From an uncultured Bacteroidota bacterium (GTDB lineage Bacteria > Bacteroidota > Bacteroidia > Flavobacteriales > Flavobacteriaceae): a stretch of DNA of 64,000 bases. Shown here piece after piece: positions 17,416 to 26,334 of this stretch. Under the pieces are notes generated by a model. The model saw nothing but the letters and a program-made list of their open reading frames with translations, was not told the origin of the DNA and did no database searches. The stretch covers positions 16,141 to 80,140 of the forward strand of contig CACNIG010000007.1 of assembly GCA_902620455.1 (NCBI GenBank). The letters run 5' to 3'. Position numbers and translations under genes: made by a program. Every line of letters starts with the position of its first letter. Positions within the stretch are counted from its first letter, which is position 1.

Positions 17416-17871
17416 TTATCTTCTTACATACCCGCCTATTGATTCTCTATATTCAATAACGAATCCATTTTCCATAGCAAATTCTTTAAACTCATCAGAA
17501 GCATTTCCAATTGTTATAAAAGACTCAATCTCGAACATTTCAAAAAACTTATCAAAGTTTGGACCATTAATAAAGTCAATACCGTGCTGGATACCGTCCT
17601 CACTGTTATTATACCTTTCAATTAAAGTCACTTTATTACCATCTTCGGATATGTAATATCCATAAACTGTTGAAGGCTCCCTTTGAACTATGAAATCAGA
17701 TAGATATTGTGTAAACTCTTCCACGTCAGCTTTTGAGTTTCCTTTCGTGTTAAGCTCAATGATAAATGTTATTTCTTCAGAAACTGAATTATCAAGAACA
17801 GTCAATTCCTTTGTTTGTTGTTCACAACTTAAAATAGAAAAAACAACAAAGAGTGTAAATATTTTTTTCAT
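17416..17871 (-). CDS. Lipoprotein with ferredoxin-like (ABM-type) fold signature
   Basis: A 151-residue predicted lipoprotein: signal MKKIFTLFVVFSILSCEQQ with the lipobox cysteine at residue 16. The mature part alternates strands and helices in the manner of antibiotic-biosynthesis-monooxygenase/dimeric alpha+beta barrel proteins (EITFIIELNT, KVTLIERYNN, FEMFEIESFITIGNASDEF). It aligns by eye with the unlinked cytosolic protein at 30887..31270 over its length, including the shared FEIE...GDxxDxFKE and GGY/YVGG C-terminus. The start ATG lies 4 bases after the stop of the small membrane protein upstream. Function unknown. Confidence 0.72.
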   Translation of the reverse strand: MKKIFTLFVVFSILSCEQQTKELTVLDNSVSEEITFIIELNTKGNSKADVEEFTQYLSDFIVQREPSTVYGYYISEDGNKVTLIERYNNSEDGIQHGIDFINGPNFDKFFEMFEIESFITIGNASDEFKEFAMENGFVIEYRESIGGYVRR

Positions 17872-17875
17872 ATCT

Positions 17876-18100
17876 CTAATTTAGAAAAAAATCAAAATAA
17901 CCATTTACCCATAAATAATAACCCATAAATAATCCAATAATAGTTCCAATTATAGAGCCAATTATTTTTCCTCTTTTAATGTTAATCTCCTTACTCTCCA
18001 TCATCAAATCTTTTGGAATTAAGGGATGTATTATTGATACCAATATTGCAAAAACGCCAAATATACCGAATAATATAAAAATGTAGTCAATGGTTTCCAT
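17876..18100 (-). CDS. Small two-helix membrane protein
   Basis: A 74-residue protein with two hydrophobic helices (IFILFGIFGVFAILVSII and IIGSIIGTIIGLFMGYYLWV) separated by a charged loop of about 20 residues. It is the first gene of a tight minus-strand run with the lipoprotein at 17416 and the SRAP gene. I recognise no family. Confidence 0.6.
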   Translation of the reverse strand: METIDYIFILFGIFGVFAILVSIIHPLIPKDLMMESKEINIKRGKIIGSIIGTIIGLFMGYYLWVNGYFDFFLN

Positions 18101-18111
18101 AATCCAAATTT

Positions 18112-18141
18112 AAAAAAGCCCCATAATTAAATGAGGCTTTT
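18112..18141 (-). terminator. Intrinsic terminator for the gene at 18189
   Basis: Read on the minus strand, AAAAGCCTCAT, loop TTAATT and ATGGGGCTTTT form an 11-position stem with one mismatch, followed by a run of T. It lies about 48 bases beyond the stop of the secreted gene 18189..18974, where its transcript should end, and just upstream of the small-membrane-protein operon start. Confidence 0.7.
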
Positions 18142-18188
18142 GTAAAATTTATTTAAACAGAGTTAAATCATTATTTGATTTATTGAAA

Positions 18189-18974
18189 TTATCTTTTCAT
18201 TAAATTTCCTTCTGAGTCAGTCCAAAGGACTCTTTCCCACATAACTGTTTTATGCCAACCATTGGGCATTGTAGAATTAATTTCCTCAAAGTTAATAGAA
18301 CTCATGTCAGGATAATCCTCTCCGCCGTTTGCTAACATATCTTTTAATGACTTGAATGCATCTACTGTTAATACATTCCAATTATATCCGTTTCCTTGAG
18401 GGATAATCCTTACAGAAGCAGCCCATAATTCCTGATTAACTTTTCCATTATTCATGTTTTTATCTATAAACTTACCCCAGTTTTCTGTTTGAGCATTCAT
18501 CCAGGCCCCAGTATCAGGCACTTTTGCATAATTATGTCTAATGTATTTCCAACCATCTGATTTATTATTAGTTGCTAAACCTCCCCTAAAGTAGGTACCA
18601 ATAAAGGTTTGATATTTTGAATGGTCATTAAGTGCTCTTGATATTAAAGAAGATGCACCTGATTTTTGGCTTACCTGATTAATAATTTCTCCAAAGTCGT
18701 TATTAAAATCATTAAGCTTATCGATGTCACCTATACCGACATACCAATAAAAGTTTGGTTCACTATCTAAACCTTGATATCGGCTTAGTATAGCCCAACC
18801 CTCAATTACTCCTTGCTCTATTGCAATTTTAGCAGCTTGACTAAAGTATTCTTCTTCATTTTCAATGTACTCCTGAATTTTATCTTCTGGAACTTGAACA
18901 TATCCATATATATAAAATTGTGCAGAAACTGATGAAGTTAACGCTATCATCATAGCGGTTATAAAGTATTTCAT
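18189..18974 (-). CDS. Secreted protein with two ferredoxin-like (NIPSNAP/ABM-like) half-repeats
   Basis: A 261-residue exported protein: signal MKYFITAMMIALTSSVSAQ with AxA-type cleavage. The mature chain seems to contain two halves of similar plan. The first half has YIYGYVQVPEDKIQEYIENE, then EGWAILSRY and FYWYVGIGDIDKLNDF. The second half has YIRHNYAKVPDTGAWMNAQ, then QELWAASVRII and YNWNVLTVDAFKSLKDM. This resembles dimeric alpha/beta-barrel proteins fused head to tail. It stands alone with its own terminator. No catalytic residues recognised; binding of a small ligand is a guess. Confidence 0.65.
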   Translation of the reverse strand: MKYFITAMMIALTSSVSAQFYIYGYVQVPEDKIQEYIENEEEYFSQAAKIAIEQGVIEGWAILSRYQGLDSEPNFYWYVGIGDIDKLNDFNNDFGEIINQVSQKSGASSLISRALNDHSKYQTFIGTYFRGGLATNNKSDGWKYIRHNYAKVPDTGAWMNAQTENWGKFIDKNMNNGKVNQELWAASVRIIPQGNGYNWNVLTVDAFKSLKDMLANGGEDYPDMSSINFEEINSTMPNGWHKTVMWERVLWTDSEGNLMKR

Positions 18975-19016
18975 TTTTTTTGATTTAGTGTTAATTAAAC
19001 AAATCTAAAAAAAAGT

Positions 19017-19880
19017 TTATTTTGAACCTCCAAATCGCCACATAAGAATTCCCCCAGTTATAAACATCCATATTGAATAGGCACCTGTTGGAAGACCCAT
19101 CTCGACATTATTAAGTATAGTGGTGGCAATAACAAAAGCTAACGTTCCATTTTGAATTCCACTTTCAATTGTAATTGAAATTTGACTTTTCCCTTTTATA
19201 CCAAAAACTTTAGCAGTTAGGTATCCGAGAGCCATCGTTGACAAATTTAAAAGTAATGTAGCTAATCCAACTTCTTTCATTGCCTGGACGATCAAATCTT
19301 TATTAGCAAACATGACAAGTAAAAAAATGATAATAAACAACACCGTGGAGGCGATACGCATAGGTCTTTCCATTCTTGCAGCAAAAGCTTCATTTTTTTT
19401 TCGAATCAACATACCTATTGATACAGGAATTACTGTAATTACTAAAATTTGAATCATAGTTTGAAGTATTGGAAGTTCTATGACAATATCTGTCTCACCT
19501 GTAAAATATGTAATTGCCTTTGATAAAATAATCGGAATCGTAAAAACAGTGATTAAACTTGCTAAAGCTGTTAAAGTAACAGAAAGTCCAATATTTCCTC
19601 TAACAACTTGTGTAATTAGGTTGCTGGTAGGTCCTCCAGGACAAAGAGAGAGTATCATAATTCCAATAGCCATTGATGAGTTCAGATCAAACAAAAGGAT
19701 AATTAAAAAACCAATTAATGGGAGAAAAACTAACTGATTACATAGACCAATAATAACCTCCTTTGGATAAGTAAAAAGTCTTGTAAAATCATTGACTACA
19801 AGTGTTAAACCCATACCAAACATAATAATTGCTAAAGAGAACGGTAAAAAGATTTGTGTGATAATCGTTGTTGCGTCCAT
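19017..19880 (-). CDS. Bile acid:sodium symporter (BASS) family transporter
   Basis: A 287-residue inner-membrane protein with 9-10 hydrophobic helices and the family's characteristic motifs: MFGMGLTLVVNDF near the N-terminus, LSLCPGGPTSNLITQVVRGN with the crossover-helix proline/glycine pattern (about residues 79-98), and ESGIQNGTLAFVIATTIL near 239. BASS proteins move organic anions such as bile acids, pantoate or pyruvate with sodium. The substrate here is unknown. It is divergent from the VOC gene across 68 bases. Confidence 0.92.
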   Translation of the reverse strand: MDATTIITQIFLPFSLAIIMFGMGLTLVVNDFTRLFTYPKEVIIGLCNQLVFLPLIGFLIILLFDLNSSMAIGIMILSLCPGGPTSNLITQVVRGNIGLSVTLTALASLITVFTIPIILSKAITYFTGETDIVIELPILQTMIQILVITVIPVSIGMLIRKKNEAFAARMERPMRIASTVLFIIIFLLVMFANKDLIVQAMKEVGLATLLLNLSTMALGYLTAKVFGIKGKSQISITIESGIQNGTLAFVIATTILNNVEMGLPTGAYSIWMFITGGILMWRFGGSK

Positions 19881-19948
19881 ATTAATTACAGCTTATTTTG
19901 TTTTTTTTCATATTCTAATTTAGAAATTAATTTAACTAAATTTATAAA

Positions 19949-20410
19949 ATGAAAAACTTAGTTATAATAACTATTCTTTTAATAAATATGAAGTCTATGT
20001 CACAAGAGAATAATCTTTATTTCGATCATCAAGCATTAATAGTAAATAATTTACAAGAGTCAGGCGACTTTTATATAGATATTCTAGGATTGGAAGAAAT
20101 ACCTGTAGGTGCTGGTCAAGATCCACCAAAACGATGGTTTAAAACCAATAATGGTAAGGAAATACATTTAATCCAATCAGCTTCTGAAATTAATGAATTA
20201 CCAAAGTCGATACACATGGCATTTAGTCCTAAAAATTTTGAATTATTTATTGATAATCTTAAAAAAAATGAAATTGATTATTCTAATTGGAAAGGAGATT
20301 TAAATACAATACAGGAAAGAGTTGATGGTAAGAGACAAATATGGATTCAAGATCCTCAAGGATATTGGATAGAGATTAATGATATACATTCTAAACCAAA
20401 CTTACAGTGA
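19949..20410 (+). CDS. Exported VOC (glyoxalase/dioxygenase superfamily) protein
   Basis: A 153-residue protein with a probable signal peptide (MKNLVIITILLINMKSMSQ) followed by one vicinal-oxygen-chelate domain. Metal-ligand candidates are His28 (YFDHQALIV), His73 (EIHLIQS) and the C-terminal Glu of QGYWIEIND. Export of a VOC protein is less usual and suggests periplasmic chemistry on a small molecule. It heads a plus-strand group with three small genes (20418..21182). Substrate unknown. Confidence 0.85.
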   Translation: MKNLVIITILLINMKSMSQENNLYFDHQALIVNNLQESGDFYIDILGLEEIPVGAGQDPPKRWFKTNNGKEIHLIQSASEINELPKSIHMAFSPKNFELFIDNLKKNEIDYSNWKGDLNTIQERVDGKRQIWIQDPQGYWIEINDIHSKPNLQ

Positions 20411-20417
20411 TACAATT

Positions 20418-20801
20418 ATGAGATATGTTATTCTAGCAATAGCTGTTGTTTTATCCCTCAGTTCATATTCTCAAGAGGAAGAATTACCTGCACTAAGACT
20501 CAGTGATGGTTTTTCAAAACCATACAGAGTTTTAAATACAACAATATCTGATAAATCTTTATTTGATCAATATTATAATGATTCTAAATTGACACTCGAT
20601 TTCGTTATTAGGTATCATTTTTACACATCAATTAATTTAAATTCAGATCAAAATGAACTAATTAGTATGGATGGTACTAAGTTTAATCTTTCATCTAAAA
20701 ATGCTAAAGATTTGACAGATGAATTTATCTCGTTAGTAAGTAAAATGTATGTTGGCAGAAAAGAGTTTATAGAGTTTAAAAAGCTAAATAAAAACAAATG
20801 A
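20418..20801 (+). CDS. Small secreted protein of unknown function
   Basis: A 127-residue exported protein if started at the ATG at 20418, giving the signal MRYVILAIAVVLSLSSYSQEEE. The frame opens earlier inside the VOC gene (20379), but that start would bury the signal. The remainder is hydrophilic with a basic end (EFKKLNKNK). The following 59-codon gene overlaps its stop in an ATGA arrangement. No family recognised. Confidence 0.6.
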   Translation: MRYVILAIAVVLSLSSYSQEEELPALRLSDGFSKPYRVLNTTISDKSLFDQYYNDSKLTLDFVIRYHFYTSINLNSDQNELISMDGTKFNLSSKNAKDLTDEFISLVSKMYVGRKEFIEFKKLNKNK

Positions 20802-20977
20802 GAACATTTACAATTATTTGGTTCATACTATATATTGGTGTTTGGGTTTGGACAATAGATAAGTTTTATACAGGAAGTATGGATTGGTGGGAATATTTGT
20901 TTCCAGTATTGGCAATGTCAATAGCTATTCCCGATATGATTAAGGAAGTCTTGAAATTTACAAAACAAAAAAAATAA
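20798..20977 (+). CDS. Very small membrane protein, 59 aa
   Basis: ATG 20798 overlaps the previous stop (ATGA), pointing to translational coupling. The product MRTFTIIWFILYIGVWVWTI... has two hydrophobic segments (FTIIWFILYIGVWVW and YLFPVLAMSIAIP) and a basic end (KFTKQKK). The codons look like those of its neighbours, and the gene is followed after 4 bases by another small membrane protein gene. No family recognised. Confidence 0.55.
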   Translation: MRTFTIIWFILYIGVWVWTIDKFYTGSMDWWEYLFPVLAMSIAIPDMIKEVLKFTKQKK

Positions 20978-20981
20978 GAAT

Positions 20982-21182
20982 ATGGATTTATTTTGGAAAA
21001 TAATTGGGATATTAAGCATTTTGCTTGTCTTTTTTGGCAGCATGTATAATTTATTTGCAGCTGAAGAATATGCTAAAAAGAAACTTAATTACATTCCTTC
21101 AATAATAAGATATATTGCCTATGGTATAGGAATTTTTTGTTCTGGATACGTAATAAATGTAATTGTGAATAACTTTATGTAG
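20982..21182 (+). CDS. Small membrane protein, 66 aa
   Basis: A 66-residue protein with two hydrophobic segments (IIGILSILLVFFGSMYNLF and YIAYGIGIFCSGYVINVIV) around a short charged loop (AAEEYAKKKLNY). It is the last gene of the VOC/small-protein operon and converges with the M20 peptidase across 25 bases. Function unknown. Confidence 0.6.
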   Translation: MDLFWKIIGILSILLVFFGSMYNLFAAEEYAKKKLNYIPSIIRYIAYGIGIFCSGYVINVIVNNFM

Positions 21183-21207
21183 TTATATGCAATACAATTT
21201 TTAAATC

Positions 21208-22521
21208 TTAATCTAAAAAGTTCTTTAAATCAAGACTGTTAATTCCAGTTTCAGATAATAATATTAAGAGTGCTAGTTGTATGGATTTATATCCATCTTT
21301 ATTAAGCCACCATTCATCCAACGAGTGTGCGCCTGCTCCATCTCCTCCCCTACCAATTGTAACAGAAGGTACACCTAAAGAAATCGGTATATTTGAATTT
21401 GTGGAACCAATTGTTAAGCGAGGTTCAACACCCATATGTTGAGTAGCAGCAATCGTTCTTTGAATCAGTGGAACTGATTCATCTACTTTCCCTGAGGGTC
21501 TATTACCAATTTTATTAATGGTTAGCTTAAGATCAGGACCACTCCTTTTCATTTCATTTTGATCTTTTAAAGCAGATTGCATTGAATTAAAAAGTATTTC
21601 CTCCATATCATCAAGCCTATAGGGCTCAACTGATCTAATATCAATTTGCATTGATGATTTAAAAGGTATTGAATTGATTGATGTTCCTCCACTAATGATT
21701 CCTACATTATAAGAGGTCCTTGGTCCAGTGGAGGTATATTTATCTGCTTTTTCAATAAAGTCCTTAATTCCATAGCCTAAAGCGTGGTGTGGGTTAACAA
21801 GTCCAAAAGCACCCCATGAATGACCACCAGGACCATCAAAAACTACTTCATACCTATATGAACCAAGTGCTTGATTATTTACTCTACCTATAGAACCACC
21901 GTCAATAGCAATCCATGAATCTATTTTTGGATTATTATTTTCAAATAAATACCTAACACCTCTTAGATTCCCAAGCCCTTCTTCACCTACGGTACCAATA
22001 AATAAAATGTTATTTATTGGTTGAATACCATTCTTCTTGATTGTTTCAGCTATAGTAAGAATCATTGCAAGACCTCTTGTATCATCACCAACCCCTGGAG
22101 CATAAAGAGTATCATTTTTTATTTTGACTTTAACATCAGTACCTTCAGGGAAAACAGTATCCATATGTGCATCAATTGCAATATTTTTATTTCCAACTGT
22201 CCCCTTTAGCAAACCTATGACATTACCAATTGAATCAATCCATACATTTTCTATTCCTGCTAATTTTAGCCTTTCTGCAAACTCCTTTGCTCTTTTTTCC
22301 TCCTTGAATGGTGGAGCCTCAATTTCAGTCAGCTCAATTAGGTTCTTCATTGTTTTTTCTTCAATATCTATTATGTATTCAAATGCTTTTTTAACTTTTG
22401 AATTAGCACTAAGCTTTTCAATACTTTCAGAATAAATTTTATCAATAATTACATCATTATTCTGCGAATAGGAGAGATTTGACATAACTAAAATTGTAAC
22501 TAATACTAATTTTTTTTTCAT
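21208..22521 (-). CDS. Exported M20/M25/M40-family metallopeptidase
   Basis: A 437-residue exported zinc peptidase of the carboxypeptidase-G2/tripeptide-aminopeptidase type. The signal is MKKKLVLVTILVMSNLSYSQ. Metal and catalytic residues are in place: IDAHMDTVFPE (His and Asp), GVGDDTRGLAMIL (bridging Asp), GTVGEEGLGN (general base Glu and metal Glu), AIDGG (Asp) and GAGAHSLDEWW (final His). The dimerisation lid domain lies in the middle (about residues 230-350). It likely trims peptides in the periplasm. Single gene facing the plus-strand small genes. Confidence 0.92.
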   Translation of the reverse strand: MKKKLVLVTILVMSNLSYSQNNDVIIDKIYSESIEKLSANSKVKKAFEYIIDIEEKTMKNLIELTEIEAPPFKEEKRAKEFAERLKLAGIENVWIDSIGNVIGLLKGTVGNKNIAIDAHMDTVFPEGTDVKVKIKNDTLYAPGVGDDTRGLAMILTIAETIKKNGIQPINNILFIGTVGEEGLGNLRGVRYLFENNNPKIDSWIAIDGGSIGRVNNQALGSYRYEVVFDGPGGHSWGAFGLVNPHHALGYGIKDFIEKADKYTSTGPRTSYNVGIISGGTSINSIPFKSSMQIDIRSVEPYRLDDMEEILFNSMQSALKDQNEMKRSGPDLKLTINKIGNRPSGKVDESVPLIQRTIAATQHMGVEPRLTIGSTNSNIPISLGVPSVTIGRGGDGAGAHSLDEWWLNKDGYKSIQLALLILLSETGINSLDLKNFLD

Positions 22522-22556
22522 AACTCTAATTTAAGATTTTATACCCTTGCTATCCA

Positions 22557-23186
22557 TCATTTCTTATCCTTAATTTTAACTGAATTAGGGGTTACAACAC
22601 CTGCAGAAATTACAAGCTTAAATGCATCTTCAACACTAATATCTAGTTCAAATGCATCTTTTTTTGGGATCAAAACAAAAAAACCTGAGGTTGGATTAGG
22701 TGTAGTAGGTACAAATAGGTTTATAGTTTCTTCACCTATAATTGATTCTGCTTCACCTCTATAATCTCCAGATTGAAATGCAATTACCCAAATTCCCTTA
22801 CTTGGATATTGGATTAAAAATGCCTTTTTAAAACTCTGAGAGGATGTGTTTAATACAGTATCAGAGACTTTTTTTAATATGTTGTATATGTTTCGAAAAC
22901 CTGGAATTCTGTTGAGCAACTTCTCCCATAGAGCTACTAATCTTCTTCCTAAAATATTAGTAACTAATATACCTGTGATAAGTATAATTAAAAATAGCAG
23001 GATTATTCCAGACCCTGGTATAGAGGTATCTAAATTAAATATAGCTTCAGGAAGATATTCTTGCGGAACAAGACTATTAATAAATTCTAAAAAGAACTTA
23101 ATGACGATAATAGTTAGAATCAAAGGTATCCAAAAAAGAAGACCTGAAATAAGATAATTTCTTAATCGTGTCAATAATTTTATCAT
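22557..23186 (-). CDS. DUF502 family membrane protein
   Basis: A 209-residue protein with two N-terminal transmembrane helices (YLISGLLFWIPLILTIIVI and GIILLFLIILITGILVTNI). The conserved cytoplasmic region follows, with RIPGFRNIYNILKKV near residue 94 and FVPTTPNPTSGFFVLIPKKD near 158, both typical of DUF502. The family is widespread; its molecular role is unsettled. It is the downstream gene of a minus-strand run after the amidase (23-base gap). Confidence 0.92.
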   Translation of the reverse strand: MIKLLTRLRNYLISGLLFWIPLILTIIVIKFFLEFINSLVPQEYLPEAIFNLDTSIPGSGIILLFLIILITGILVTNILGRRLVALWEKLLNRIPGFRNIYNILKKVSDTVLNTSSQSFKKAFLIQYPSKGIWVIAFQSGDYRGEAESIIGEETINLFVPTTPNPTSGFFVLIPKKDAFELDISVEDAFKLVISAGVVTPNSVKIKDKK

Positions 23187-23209
23187 ATTCTATTTTTCAT
23201 TTTTGATGT

Positions 23210-24838
23210 TTAATTATATTTTTTTGGGGCAACTCTTCTCTTTGATTGATTTTCATATCTATAAGCTATATTATATAATAATTGTTCATTTTTTGATTTA
23301 GCTATAAATGTAATGTTTGAGGGCTGACCATCACTTCTATACCCCATCGGTATTGTTAAAGCTGGGAAATGAGCAGCTGCAGCAATTCCAGCCATACTAT
23401 TATCGACTGATATAAAAATATCAAAATCATTTTTGGTCATAATCTTATTTAAATAATTAGTTGCTTGGGATTTTGTATTTATTTTCATTTGTTCCAATTC
23501 TGAGTCAGAAACTTTGTCTTCTTTGATTTCATTAAATATATACTGACCATAGGGTGCATGTGTCAATGTATCTTTATTATTAAATTCTACTATATCTGTT
23601 ACATTGTAAACTTGAATATCCTTATTGGCGTAATCAGAGATATACTTTGGCAAGTCTCTTTTCATATCTGACGTTAGAATAGATCTAAACGATGGCAATG
23701 AATACTTTTCGGGATTATAAATAGCATTTGAGATACCACTAATCTTCAAATCATCTAAAGCAATTGCAATTAATGAATCTTTTACAACATTTGATGATAT
23801 GCCTACAACAATATTACTAGGATCAAAACTTTTCATTTCTTCTAAATCAATCTTGTCAGCTTTATAGCTTAACTCATCTTTATCATCGAAACCAATCATA
23901 GAATTGTAAAGTATTGCATTATCATAAACATTTGTAGTCATTGGTCCTGAAGTATCAAAGAAACTCGATATTGGCACAATACCTGACCTGCTAATACTAC
24001 CAATAGTTGGTTTTAATCCCACTAATGAATTTTTAGATGAAGGCGATAATATCGAACCTGAAGTTTCTGAACCAATTGAAGCAGCTGCAAAGCTAGCTGC
24101 AATTGAGACTCCACTACCAGAGCTAGACCCTCCAGATTCAAAAACCTTACGGCCATATGGATTGAGGGTTTGCCCCCCAAGAGAGCTATATCCAACAGGG
24201 CATGGTCTACAGAAATAATAAGCCCATTCACTCATGTTTAATTTCCCAAGGATTAGAGCATTATTAATTTTTAAATTTTTTATAACTATGGCATTATCAT
24301 CAATTAAGTTGTCTTTAAATACACTTGCACCTGCTGATGTAACCATACCTTCAACATTAATATTATCTTTTACTAAAATAGGAATACCATAAAGTAGATT
24401 ATCTGGATTATTATTTCTATCAAGCTCTTTAGCCTCGTTAATTATTTCTGGATTTAATGATATGATAGAGTTGAGATATAGATCTTTATCCATCTCAAAT
24501 TTGTAAATTCTATATAAGTAAAACTTCACTAAATCCTCATAATTAAATTTACCTTTTGATATATGAGACTGAATTGATGTAATATCCTGATTTATAATTA
24601 AATCTTTTATTGAATTATGGTATGATACATCGTAGGATTTTAAAAAGTCATGAAAAGGCTTAAAAATTTCATTTCTATCTTTTGTTAAAGACTGAAGTCT
24701 TTTATATCTCATCCTACTTATTTCATGATTAGAATTTTCCTCTATTTCATTACTCTCGTCATAGTTTTCCCATACAATTATTGAAGAATCAGAGCACGAT
24801 AATATTAAAATAAAAAAAGATAAAGCAAAGTTTCTCAT
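23210..24838 (-). CDS. Amidase signature family lipoprotein
   Basis: A 542-residue serine amidase of the AS family (AtzF/GatA-like fold), here exported as a lipoprotein (MRNFALSFFILILSCSDSS, cysteine 15). The Ser-cisSer-Lys triad is visible: Lys157 in ILVKDNINVEG, the glycine/serine-rich ESGGSSSGSGVS around residue 239, and nucleophile Ser262 in GSETSGSIL. The usual TGGS before the nucleophile reads TSGS, a mild change. The family hydrolyses amide bonds in varied substrates; the target here is unknown. The N-terminal 150 residues are longer than in minimal amidases. Confidence 0.9.
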   Translation of the reverse strand: MRNFALSFFILILSCSDSSIIVWENYDESNEIEENSNHEISRMRYKRLQSLTKDRNEIFKPFHDFLKSYDVSYHNSIKDLIINQDITSIQSHISKGKFNYEDLVKFYLYRIYKFEMDKDLYLNSIISLNPEIINEAKELDRNNNPDNLLYGIPILVKDNINVEGMVTSAGASVFKDNLIDDNAIVIKNLKINNALILGKLNMSEWAYYFCRPCPVGYSSLGGQTLNPYGRKVFESGGSSSGSGVSIAASFAAASIGSETSGSILSPSSKNSLVGLKPTIGSISRSGIVPISSFFDTSGPMTTNVYDNAILYNSMIGFDDKDELSYKADKIDLEEMKSFDPSNIVVGISSNVVKDSLIAIALDDLKISGISNAIYNPEKYSLPSFRSILTSDMKRDLPKYISDYANKDIQVYNVTDIVEFNNKDTLTHAPYGQYIFNEIKEDKVSDSELEQMKINTKSQATNYLNKIMTKNDFDIFISVDNSMAGIAAAAHFPALTIPMGYRSDGQPSNITFIAKSKNEQLLYNIAYRYENQSKRRVAPKKYN

Positions 24839-24859
24839 ATGTCTAATTTAAATAATAAA

Positions 24860-25636
24860 TCAAAATTTTAAGGTAAAATCATCTTTGTCATTTAGAAAAT
24901 TTAAAGAATTTCTAATATCAATAATTTTTGTTTTGTTTAATTGATAATAAATAATTGTCTCATCTTCTGTCATTTCCACACAGTGTTCACCATAAGGGTC
25001 AATTATAGAGGAGTACCCATTATATTGATTCTCTGGGTCAGATCCAACAATATTTACACCTATACAATAAGACATGTTTTCTATTGCTCTTGAAACAAGA
25101 AGGTTTTTCCAATGCGATATTCTTTGGGTTGGCCAATTAGCTAAATAAAAAACAACATCATAGTCCGAATCATTCCTCGACCATACAGGAAATCTCAAAT
25201 CATAACATATTTGAGGAAGAAATTTCCAACCTTTATATTCTATTATTCTTTTTGCCTTTCCTTTTGTATAAACTTTACTCTCACCTGCTAAAGTAAATGT
25301 ATGTCTTTTATCATAAAATGTAATTTCCCCATTAGAAAAAACCCATACCAATCTATTATAGAAATTTTTATTCTCTTCTATTGCTAGACTAGCTACAACT
25401 GATACATTTCTTGTCAAAGCTACTTGACGAAGCCATGAAACACTATTTCCATCCATTGTCTCAGAAATTTTCGTAACATTCATGCTAAAACCGGTATTAA
25501 ACATCTCAGGAAAAAAAATAATATCAACTTCTGGATTTATTGAATTAATTATATTATCGTACTTATCTAAATTTCTCTGAGCATCTTCCCAATTAATGCT
25601 TGTCTGTACAATTGCTATGTTTATTTTCTTTGACAT
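24860..25636 (-). CDS. Carbon-nitrogen hydrolase, omega-amidase-like
   Basis: A 258-residue nitrilase-superfamily protein with the complete Glu-Lys-Cys triad: Glu44 (FFPEMFNTGFS), Lys110 (YDKRHTFTLAGE) and Cys144 (LPQICYDLRFPVWSR). These motifs match the omega-amidase (NIT2/YafV) branch, which hydrolyses 2-oxoglutaramate and 2-oxosuccinamate after transamination of glutamine or asparagine. No signal peptide is seen, so it should be cytosolic. The gene is 3 bases downstream of the DUF2461 gene and is probably in the same transcript. Confidence 0.9.
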   Translation of the reverse strand: MSKKINIAIVQTSINWEDAQRNLDKYDNIINSINPEVDIIFFPEMFNTGFSMNVTKISETMDGNSVSWLRQVALTRNVSVVASLAIEENKNFYNRLVWVFSNGEITFYDKRHTFTLAGESKVYTKGKAKRIIEYKGWKFLPQICYDLRFPVWSRNDSDYDVVFYLANWPTQRISHWKNLLVSRAIENMSYCIGVNIVGSDPENQYNGYSSIIDPYGEHCVEMTEDETIIYYQLNKTKIIDIRNSLNFLNDKDDFTLKF

Positions 25637-25639
25637 TAA

Positions 25640-26311
25640 CTAAATTATTGACTCTCCATCTAAGTTTGTTGTAAGAATTTCAGACATGTAATCAAAAAAA
25701 GGTCTAATTGAAAGGAAAAAACCAATAAGTTCTTTATGAAAGTTTTCATCTAAAATATCTTCTTCATTTAACTTTCTAACAAATATGAACTGCTTCTTTT
25801 TAATCATATCTATATGTTCATGATCTCGATCAAAACCTTTTGGTGATGTTTTCACCTCTTCTCCTTTAATCTCTCCCCATATATCTTTAATTTTCTTTTG
25901 ATTTATTATGCTCTTGAATTCTTGACCATCTATTTCAATTTCTTTTCTTATTCTTAGCAAATCCTCTTTATTTGGATTCCAAAAACCGACCGCTACAAAA
26001 CTCTCATCTGCTGATATTTCAAGATAATAGCCTCCTCTAAGCTCAGGTTTTGCTCTATGAAATGCCATCCCAATATTTTTTTTAAATGGTGTTTTATCTT
26101 TAGAAAACCTTAAATCTCTATATATCCTAAAAATTTTTAATTTTTCAATATCATCTGAGAGGCTTAAAGAGTCTTTAACCTCATGGGCAAACTTTTTTAT
26201 ATCTGCTTGAATAGACTTAAACTGATCTTTATTCTTGTTAAACCAGTCCCTATTATTATTTAACTTAAGTTCTTTTAAAAAACTAATAGTGTTTTTTGGA
26301 ATTGCTTGCAT
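25640..26311 (-). CDS. DUF2461 (TIGR02453) family protein
   Basis: A 223-residue protein matching DUF2461: NTISFLKELKLNNNRDWFNKNK at the N-terminus (given here as the family hallmark), IFRIYRDLRFSKDKTPFKKN near residue 60 and GGYYLEISADESFVAVGFW near 94. Function unknown despite wide distribution. It lies between the methyltransferase (24 bases upstream) and the omega-amidase-like gene (3 bases downstream) in a minus-strand run. Confidence 0.92.
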   Translation of the reverse strand: MQAIPKNTISFLKELKLNNNRDWFNKNKDQFKSIQADIKKFAHEVKDSLSLSDDIEKLKIFRIYRDLRFSKDKTPFKKNIGMAFHRAKPELRGGYYLEISADESFVAVGFWNPNKEDLLRIRKEIEIDGQEFKSIINQKKIKDIWGEIKGEEVKTSPKGFDRDHEHIDMIKKKQFIFVRKLNEEDILDENFHKELIGFFLSIRPFFDYMSEILTTNLDGESII

Positions 26312-26334
26312 TTAATTAATTTACGACTTAATTA

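Noticed and set aside
20379..20417. Extended N-terminus of the secreted protein at 20418
   Set aside because: It would overlap the VOC gene and bury a clean signal peptide; the ATG at 20418 is better.
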